Part shown: positions 56,419 through 64,000 of the stretch, piece after piece | How the letters are laid out: every line of letters begins with the position of its first letter | Numbering within the stretch: position 1 is the first letter of the stretch | NCBI RefSeq assembly: GCF_020283565.1 | Contig: NC_060060.1 | Coordinates: 4,278,001 to 4,342,000 of the forward strand | DNA length: 64,000 bases | Direction: 5' to 3' | Origin: Trifolium pratense | Lineage: Eukaryota; Streptophyta; Magnoliopsida; Fabales; Fabaceae | Program-made: the position numbers and the translations under genes | The notes under the pieces: model-generated | Told to the model about the DNA's origin: nothing | Seen by the model: only the letters and a program-made list of their open reading frames with translations | Databases searched by the model: none

Positions 56419-57249
56419 CTGCGTGCGAAAATAAAGGAAAAGGAAAACAGTGTTGAGTTAAAATCCAGGAAAAAAAACCACAAGTCAATCTAGTCAAACA
56501 TTTTCACATTTGAACAAAAGAAAACAAAGATGAAAAAAACCACCAAGCCTTGTATTAGTTAGGCCTTTACTTAGCATAGCTAGAAACAATGGACCACATT
56601 GCAGAAAATTAACCAAATAGTTGCCAAAGAAGCATTGTTTAACACCATCTCCAATTCACTAAGATCATCAATATTTAGTAATAGATTAATTCTAATCATC
56701 ATATCATAGAGACTAAAACATGCTAAATCAAAAATTAGTGATTCTGCAACAATTAAATTATCACAACTTATCATTATCATTTAAGAATTCTCAGTCACTA
56801 AACCACAAAAATTGTTAAAACCTAGTTCATGACACACTAGTCCAAGCACAAATTTTGTGCAAAATCTCCAGGCTCTCATGTACCTGGTCTGAATTTTTAT
56901 ACATCATGCATGCATCAAGCCTTAGTACAAGTTAACTTTATTAACTATCGGGCCAGATTCAAGTAAAATAATATCAAGATCAAATCAATATACAAATCAT
57001 GAACTTATACGGTTATACCTCAATATACAAATCAACAAAAGTTTGGTGATGTTGCTTCAAAATGCTCAATACCTTTTTGTTTAATCAACAAAAGAAAACC
57101 ATTCTTCTGTCAACGTTAAGAGGACATTTGTAACATAAATTTAACATTCATTTTCATATATTTATCTATTTTATTTTTACAGCATTCATTCATTGGGGAA
57201 TTAGAAAGAAAAACAAACATTCAAACAGATCAGAAACAAATAAAAATAA

Positions 57250-57287
57250 AAACGAGACACACACACAGAGAGAGAGAGAGAGAGAGC
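57250..57287. repeat. (CA)n(GA)n microsatellite
   Basis: ACACACACA followed by about ten GA units. Confidence 0.9.
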
Positions 57288-57459
57288 AACCGACTAGATA
57301 GAGAGGGGGAGAGGTCCGGCGGTGGTTCTGGCTACGGTGGAGGTGTTGGTGTTGATTTGATGGAATGAGTTCTGTTTGTTTTGGATGAAAAATGGGTTAT
57401 GTTTGTTAAAGAGATGGTGATGAAGGTGGAGGTAGTTTTTTTATGGTGGTTAAAGAGAC

Positions 57460-57565
57460 GGTGGCGGAAGTAATCGCAGCAGCAGCAGACGGTGGCGGAG
57501 GTAATCGCAGCAGCAGCAGCAGCAGCAGACGGTGGCGGAGGTAATCGCAGCAGCAGCAGCAGCAA
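57460..57565. repeat. CAG-rich minisatellite
   Basis: Three copies of GACGGTGGCGGAGGTAATCG (the first with GAAG for GAGG) separated by runs of (CAG)3, (CAG)6 and (CAG)6, so the unit grows by CAG number. On the minus strand it appears as an Ala/Cys-rich open frame that I do not regard as a gene. Confidence 0.9.
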
Positions 57566-57723
57566 GTTGCTTCCTTTTCTTTCTCTACTTTGTCTCGTAA
57601 CCTTTTGCCTCCCCTTTACTTTTTGATGATTTGATTTGGATAGATTAGGGTTTGGTTTATGTTTAAATTAAAAATAAAACAATAAAAACTAAAAAAAAGG
57701 GTGGGTGGGGAACGGTGCAGCAA

Positions 57724-57727
<4 letters not shown>

Positions 57728-57767
<40 letters not shown>
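57728..57767. repeat. (TTA)n microsatellite
   Basis: About 13 TTA units. Confidence 0.95.
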
Positions 57768-57771
<4 letters not shown>

Positions 57772-58018
57772 TTTTTGTTTCTTATATAAGTAATAATAAT
57801 AATGACCCTTACTAAAATCTATACTAATAGTAATAATAATGGTAATCAATAACATTAAAAGTGTTCGTAAAAAAAAATAACATTAAAAGTGAAATAAAAA
57901 GACATTGTAAAAGATAAATAGTACATTCAAAAAATATTAAAAATTACATTGAAAATGGGACTAAGCAAATAAAATTGACTTTTAGTTGACTAAAAAATAC
58001 ATTAAAAATTAACATTAA

Positions 58019-58450
58019 TTAATTGTCATCCCAATCTGATAGATCTTCATCGTCCTCTTGACCATCTTCCAAAGGTATTTCATCGTCTTCATCAACATCA
58101 CCTTCGGAAGGTACCTCTTCTGCTTCGTCTCCACCGACACAAAGGCGAGTTAATGGTTCAACTGTAATTACATCAGCTACATTGGCCATCTCATCAATCT
58201 GATATGGATGATCGACGTCTTCATCTATTCCATCCTTTTCAATTTCACCTCTTGGCTTTGTCATTATTGCGGTACACCATCCTCGTTTGTCAACTCTTGT
58301 TGATGGATAAGGGACAAAATAAACTTGTTTGACATTGTGGGCCATAGCAAATGGATCAAACGGTTGGTATCTCTTGCTCATTTTGATGTCTACAGTGTTC
58401 GTCTTTGAATTATACTTTGTACCCTTACTTGATGGATCAAAAAAACTATT
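58019..58450 (-). pseudogene. CACTA-associated DUF4216-type exon
   Basis: The open frame extends upstream of the ATG at 58381 to about 58450 and reads [20 protein letters not shown], then [20 protein letters not shown] and [12 protein letters not shown]. This is the pattern of DUF4216 (W-F-D-P, V-D-x-n, DPF-ila-qa-QVyY-lpYpS), a domain almost confined to CACTA elements. The tail is very acidic ([20 protein letters not shown]) and ends in a stop. Upstream exons are not clear; a splice-donor-bounded piece at about 58665-58770 may belong to it. Role in transposition unknown. Confidence 0.75.
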
Positions 58451-59568
58451 ATATTAAAACAAAAAAAATGATTTTTTTTATAACCTACGTACTATATTAG
58501 AAAAATAACTATTATAATTAAGTTTTTTTGTTTTAAAACCAATATGAATAATGACAAACTTTTCAACTTAAAATTAATCAATAACGAACAATTATTACAC
58601 TTACATAATTTATTTTAAAGATTAATTAAAACAGAAAGTAATATAGAATTTTCTTTATTTTACTTACTTGGTATGCCGAGTAGAGTCTGACTTCGCGCTT
58701 TACCAAATAACCCGGAACCACTTAACGAAACGTCTGCCATCCAAATTGACTCATATGCCAACGAACACTCCTAAATTAAAATAATAAAAAAAATTAGGAC
58801 AATTGATTATTAAATTAAAATTACAATAATAGATAAAATATAATTATGAAGACTAATAGACTAAACTTTTTAAAAATAGTACACTAAACACTTACCGAGA
58901 ATATATGAATTGAGTTGTGGAATTCAAATGGTAATAATAGAGAAATGAGAAAACGAAATTTGAGGTGAAAAAATTTGATATGACGAAAAAAATTCAAAAG
59001 GTTCAAAGCTGTTGGAGTGAATTGAGAGACAAATTAAAGAAAAATGGAGGTGTATAGGTGTATGAAGAGAAGAGAATGAGTATTATTTTTTGACTGTAAA
59101 GAAGAATGAGTATTGATTTTATAGAGGGGAGGAAAAACTAGCCGTTTAATGCTCTTCAGTTACTGGTGGAAATTCGAATTTACTGGCGGAAATATTCTGT
59201 TAGTGAAGATTTGACTGTTTCCATTTACTGGCGGAATATTCCGCCACAAAGTGGCTGTGTCAGATTCCGCTCCCCGATGTAACATAGTGGCGGAAATATC
59301 TGCCACAAAGTAATAGCCGTTTGATTTCGACTTAGTGGCGGAAAATTCTGCCACAATGTCTGTCCTAAGATTTCGCCCTTAAATTTAGTGGTGGAATATT
59401 ATGCCACTAAGTTTTATTTTCATTTTTTTAAAATTTTGTTAAATGTTCTGGCGGAATTTATGTTTTAGTGGTGGAATGTTCTGCCACTAACTTATTGAGG
59501 GAAATATTCCGCCACTAACTGATTTTAAATTTTGTTTGTAAATCAAGGTTTTCTTAGGAGTTTAGTAG

Positions 59569-60610
59569 AATATTGGTGAAAATTATAATTAATACTGGTC
59601 TTTTTTAAGTGTCGTTATAGTATAAAGATCTTTAACAAAAATAATAAATTGGTGATTGACGTTGAATTTGGTAAAGAGAATTACGATTCGCATATGAAAA
59701 CCATAAAAAAAAATTGTGAATTGTTAGAGTTTAAACTCTTAAAATAACAATTAAATAGGAACAAACAAAATCTTCTAAAATGTCACTAAAAAAATGAACG
59801 GAAGGAGTACTTCTATGTTTTATTAAAGAAGAAAAAAAATATAGTTATATATGCTAAATTGCTTATTCTAAACATTATTTTTTTTGCTTAACTATACATT
59901 TACTCTCTTATGTTTATTTTATGTTTTAATTTGATTAAATTTAAAAAGTATCAATTTGGTCCTTACGTTTCCTCCATTTGCATTAGTTAGTCATTTCTGT
60001 TAGTTTTGTCACTAGCACCGTTTGAAGTATACACGTGTCAGTGTGTCCAAGTATCCATGTGTCTGTTCATATATGTAAATTGGCTGTCACATGTGAAAAA
60101 ACTGACGGAAACGACTAACTAATGCAAACGGTAAAAACGTAAGGGACCAAAAATTGAACTTTTCAAACGTAAGCGACAAAATGTGTAGTTAAACTTTTTT
60201 TATCTCTTTTATCAAATAATTAACAAATAACATTTTATGAACAAAATAAATAACAAATAATAGAATATTAACAAATATTTTAAAGGTTGAATGTAATTTT
60301 TACTTTAAATAATTTAAATATTATATTTTAGAGATTTTATAAAAAAAAAATAATAATGTGTTACGTGTTTGTTTTTCATAATAAAAATTACCTTTTTTAT
60401 TTTGATTTACAATGGAGTCAAAGATAATCAAATCTAGAACCTCATGCATATTATCAAAATTCCTCATTACTAAATAAAAATTATTGATTTTTTATTATTT
60501 AAGATTCTAATTATTATTTTTCAAAAGTTCAAACATATATATGCAATACTCTTATATTGGCTTATTTAAAAAACACTTTTTTTCTATATTTTTTTTATTG
60601 TAACAAACAG
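59569..60610. other. Intergenic with a foldback MITE
   Basis: A foldback element of about 59887-60193 has ends TTAACTATACATTT and, reversed, TTAACTACACATTT, plus TTTGCATTAGTTAGTC on both arms. A partial relative is at 35190-35430. Nothing else seen. Confidence 0.5.
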
Positions 60611-60665
60611 CCTAAAATCTAAAATGAGATGGAGGTAGTATATTACATATTTTCCCTCTAACTCT

Positions 60666-60810
60666 TTTTTTGGGTGATAGACGAAATGACAAAGTTATTG
60701 AAAACTCACACATGTACCCAAAGTAGAGTGATCGGGGTTCAAACCCTGGTCCTGACGTCCAACACTAACAATTTCAACATTTCTGCTAGTTGAACTAGGA
60801 TTTGTGGACA
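60666..60810 (-). mobile_element. SINE in duplication unit 1
   Basis: Minus strand: box A-like CCTAGTTCAACTAGCAG and box B AGGGTTTGAACCCCGAT. A matching copy lies at about 61266-61412 in unit 2, so it inserted before the duplication. Confidence 0.65.
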
Positions 60811-61265
60811 TTTTTCCTCTAACTCTTTCACAACATTTAGTTATACTTACCGCTTTTTAATTATTGATATACAATATCTCTCCGGTATTTTTTATAAATA
60901 AACAATAATTTTTTTTTGTTTTATTGAATAATTAATGTATTTAGTCTATAATGTAAATCAAATACATTAATTATTGAATGAACCTGAAAAATAAAAAATT
61001 TCTTATAAAAAAAATAATCTGAGGGAGTATATAACATACACTTTTATCTTTCTTTTTATTATTTATTAGGAATCAAAGTCGGTATTTTAAAAGTTTTCGC
61101 TTTTTGTTTCTCTCATCAAACGTACATTTTATTTTATTTTGTTTGTTTCCGACTTATTAGCCTAACTAGATAAGTGTCGAGCTGTTTTGTTCATCACATT
61201 TTTTATAAAGCCTAAAATCTAAAATTAGATGAAGGTAGTATATTACATATTTTCCCTCTAACTCT

Positions 61266-61412
61266 TTTTTTGGTTGATAGACGAAATGACAAAGCTATTG
61301 AAAACTCACATATGTACACAAAGTGGATTGACCGGGGTTCGAACCCCGGTCCTGACGTCTGACACTAGAAATTACGACATTTCTGTCAGTGGAGCTACAA
61401 TTTGTGGACATT
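61266..61412 (-). mobile_element. SINE in duplication unit 2
   Basis: Minus strand box B GGGGTTCGAACCCCGGT; duplicate of the copy at 60666-60810, with a better-preserved box B. Confidence 0.65.
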
Positions 61413-62158
61413 TTCCCTCTAACTCTTTCATACCATTTAGTCATACTTACCGCTTTTTAATTATGGATATATAATATCTCTCCGGTCTTTTTTTATTAAG
61501 AAACAATCAATTTTTTTGTTTTACTAAATAATTAATGTATTAAGTCTATAATGTAAACCAAATACATTAATTATTGAATGAACCTGAAAAATCAAAAGTT
61601 TTTTATAAAAAAAATCAGAGGGAGTATATAACATAGACTTTTATCTTTCTTTTTATTATTTATTAGGAATCAAACTCTGTATTTTAAAAGTTTTCGCTTT
61701 CTGTTTTTCTCACCAAACGTACGTTTCATTTTCTCTTCTTTTTTTGTTTGTTTCTAACTTATTGGCCTGATTAGATGAGTGTCACACTTTTTTGTTCAAC
61801 ACATTTTTTATAAAGCTCTTCTTCACTGAACTCACACCCACAAAAAATAAAAACGCCGTTTTGCAAATTAAATCAGTTTTGTAATCGCTCTCTCCATCTC
61901 TCCAAAAATTTTCTCTTCTATCATCTGGGTTTATACTGTATGAATATAGTTATACCGATTTGTTTATAATAACATGGTTTTTTTTTCATGATAAATTTTT
62001 ATTTTTTTTATTTTTTTAAATTCTTGTATGAAAATGATTTTTGCTGAATTTTTATCTGGTTTTTAAATTCTTATGTCAATCTAATTTATTTCTCTCTTGC
62101 TCTTCTTGTTTTTAAATTTTGTGTCAAATCTTTATAGGGTTGGAAAGTACTTGAGGAC

Positions 62159-63598
62159 ATGGCAGATTCAAGATTTTGGATGAAGTTCAAGCTTTTATTT
62201 AGTTGTATATCCATAAGCTCATCTCGAGGAAATGTCACAAAAAATGGTATAGTATTTGTTTCTGCCACTAACTTGTTCCATCTACTATTAATCTTAAGTT
62301 TATGTAATTTTCTAATTTTATAAAAATTACCTTTCATAAAATGGAAATCAAATTGAACTGCTTAATTCATTTCACTAAATTGGGTTCTCTATGCTTGCTC
62401 TACCAAAATCTCAAGTGTTAGATTAATTGGGCAAAACAATAGGGGCACAATTTTAAATTAATGTTACAATTGTCGTTATAATCTTTGATATTGATATGAA
62501 GAAATGTGACCGATGCTAGGGTATTGTCAATTGCGATGGCTTCAAAATTAGGGATTCAAGTATTCTACTTTCCCATTACTTTTTTCCTCTTTACACTTTT
62601 ATTTTATATAATAAAATATTCTAAAAGTTGAAAAAAAAATGTAAATAAAGAGATAAATAGTTTTTAAATAAAAAAAACTTTTTTTTAATGCATTTAACTT
62701 TTTTAGCATTTTTTATTTGACTGCTCTAAGTCACTTTAATTGTACTGTAAGTTGTAACTGATATTTGAAGTTTAAAAAAAAAAAAAAAAGATATTATGGC
62801 ACAAACTTTTTACTCTTTTTTATCTTTGACTAAATAAAATTCTTTACTTTTTAAATAGTTTTAAAAAATATATGATTTTTTTTTCATTTAATAATTAATA
62901 TTTACTTCACCTCTCTCGGATCCCTATTTGTTTATCTTATCATGATTTTCAATTCAACACACACTCATTATTAATAAAAAAAAATAGAATTGAAATATTT
63001 GAGTTGTTTTAGTATAAAATATAAATTTAAAAATTACACTTCATGAATATGTGTCGATAATTAGTGTTATACATTTTTTTTTTCTTTTTGACTAAATTAG
63101 GGTTACACATGTTTTTTTGTGTAGTTGATGTGTTTTTATTTATTTATATTCGATTTGGGTATTCTTTTTATAATTATTTTTTTAATCGGTAGTACTCCTA
63201 TTAATTATATGTCTTAATATAAATATTTTTTTGTTAAAAAAATATAATATTAATATTTTAAAAAAATTATTAAGATATTTCTTATTAATTTTATTTTTTT
63301 GTTTAAATTTATAGATGACAAAATTACTGTTGGTACCCCAAAATCTACCACCTCAAGGGTATCAAGATCAACAACGCCTCCCAGCGATATAAGCTATACT
63401 TCGTATTTATACAATTTCACTTATCACGATCTCAAGGAAGCAACAAAAAACTTCTTACCAGAACTGTTCCTTGGTGAAGGAGGCTTTGGTTCTGTGTATA
63501 AAGGTTGGATAGTTCCTAACGAGAGATCTAGAGTGGAGATCCCAATAGCTGTTAAAACTCTTAACATAAATGGTTTTCAAGGCCACAAAGAATGGGAG
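62159..63598 (+). CDS. Receptor-like cytoplasmic kinase (RLCK-VII/PBL-like), 5' part
   Basis: Exon 1 (62159-62246) encodes MADSRFWMKFKLLFSCISIS and nine more residues. Exon 2 (63315-63598) joins in phase 1 and ends at HKEWE before GTATGT. The 124 residues seen comprise a short Ser/Thr-rich leader (STTSRVSRSTTPPSD), the FTYHDLKEATKNF motif found just before the kinase fold in this subfamily, the glycine loop GEGGFGSV (83-88) and the ATP-anchoring Lys of IAVKTLN (residue 110). The insert between them (KGWIVPNERSRVEIP) and GFQGHKEW are typical of PBL19/PCRK/PBL34-like kinases, which relay immune or developmental signals from receptor kinases. The usual Gly-2 myristoylation residue is absent (Ala-2), though Cys-16 could be acylated. 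The catalytic and activation loops lie beyond the window, so activity cannot be judged. Confidence 0.88.
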
Positions 63599-64000
63599 GT
63601 ATGTATTGAACCGTATTATTTTTTTTTTTTGGCTTAAATATGTAAATGATCACATTGTTATGAGTTTTATTTCCTATAAATTTCTTTTTTTATATTTTAG
63701 TACTTAGAAATATACATTGTTTTGTTTTAATTAGTCCTTACAAAATTTATTCATATTGAAATTAAAATCTATAATATGTAAAATCTTTGATTTTAGTCTT
63801 TCAAAATGATGACTAAAATGAATATTACATGAAACAATTTCAATATGAACAACTTTTATAGAGACTAAAATAAAACATTAAGGATCAAGAGAAGTGATAT
63901 ATTATGTACCGTACTAAAGTAAAAAATAATAATTTTACAGAGATTAAAACAAAAAAAATGATTTAGTCAAAAAAAATAATATAGACTGGACACTTATTTG
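63599..64000 (+). other. Start of RLCK intron 2
   Basis: A GT donor at 63599; AT-rich with GACTAAAAT/TAGTCTTT pieces of a degenerate foldback repeat. No further exon appears before the window ends. Confidence 0.6.

Larger units (their letters stand above)
54590..59568 (-). mobile_element. Degenerate CACTA (En/Spm-type) transposon
   Basis: Both ends carry decayed forms of the CACTACAAGAAAACC terminus (ACTTGAAAACCTGG at about 54597; reversed CTACTAAACTCCTAAGAAAA at about 59568). Subterminal regions hold dozens of GGCGGAAATATCCGCCA-type units in both directions (54610-54970 and 59155-59515). Inside, on the minus strand, are a DUF4216-type exon (58019-58450) and a Ptta/En-Spm-like exon (55004-55534), the usual pair of open frames in plant CACTA elements. 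The core transposase (TNP2-like DDE domain) was not found, and no 3-bp TSD was assigned, so it is non-autonomous or badly decayed. Confidence 0.7.
60611..61815. repeat. ~600-bp tandem duplication upstream of the kinase gene
   Basis: CCTAAAATCTAAAAT starts at 60611 and 61211. The two units stay colinear to about 61210 and 61815, with perhaps 5-10% differences. Each contains a minus-strand SINE (box B reversed GGGTTTGAACCCC or GGGTTCGAACCCC, near 60735 and 61337), the gene-like phrase CTTTCTTTTTATTATTTATT, and a Stowaway-like MITE (ends CTCTCCGGT and GAGGGAGTA). The second unit ends ~340 bp before the kinase start codon. Confidence 0.9.

Noticed and set aside
57332..57855. Ala/Pro/Cys-rich and Asn-rich minus-strand open frames
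   Set aside because: Produced by CAG and TTA microsatellites.
60611..61815. The 600-bp direct repeats as LTRs
   Set aside because: The copies abut with no interior, no TG..CA ends and no PBS; a plain tandem duplication fits better.

Overview
This is an AT-rich eukaryotic nuclear window. Genes are spliced, most DNA is non-coding, and it is dense with nested plant transposons. The gene families (PRE-type HLH, MGC-type glutaredoxin-like, HD-Zip I, RLCK) are those of a flowering plant. Repeat style (tRNA-like SINEs with GGTTCGAACC boxes, a TRIM with LTRs starting TGTTAGAAG, TGGTATCAGAG primer sites, low GC) suggests a legume such as Medicago or Trifolium. That taxonomic guess is inference; no search was run.

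Four host genes can be supported. (1) A two-exon PRE/ATBS1-type atypical HLH gene, + strand, exons 4604-4726 and 7706-7861, with a ~3 kb intron holding two transposon insertions and a long AT microsatellite. (2) A single-exon glutaredoxin-like protein with a C-terminal zinc-binding CxxC module and a putative N-myristoylation start, - strand, 26247-27545. (3) A three-exon class I HD-Zip transcription factor most like HAT7/ATHB3/ATHB20, + strand, exons 43801-43927, 44274-44701, 46380-46712. (4) The first two exons of an RLCK-VII/PBL-like kinase, + strand, 62159-62246 and 63315-63598, cut off by the window end. They belong to separate pathways (growth signalling, redox-type signalling, transcription, receptor-proximal kinase) and do not look functionally clustered.

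Between them lie at least 25 mobile elements, many defined to the base by target-site duplications (TSDs). These include two hAT-like elements (3276-3698, 9089-9717) and a third inside a Stowaway-like MITE (42869-43380 in 42639-43414). There are five Mutator-like elements with perfect 9-bp TSDs (10903-11987, 20519-21507, 21912-22247, 33445-35158, 39636-39778). A young LTR retrotransposon (12681-19289) carries a Helitron 3' end and broken exons of a TSO1/CPP-type gene. There is a TRIM (29601-29953), a shrunken Copia element (40013-40926), SINEs with long TSDs, two L1-type LINE 3' fragments, and a degenerate CACTA element (about 54590-59568). A fragment of plastid 23S rRNA DNA sits at 37461-37932.

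I found no convincing new biochemical system. The most unusual structures are the LTR-element/Helitron/CPP-exon nest, a six-hairpin palindrome array inside a Mutator-like element (34354-34642), the plastid rRNA insert in a MITE arm, and related intronic repeats in the HD-Zip gene.
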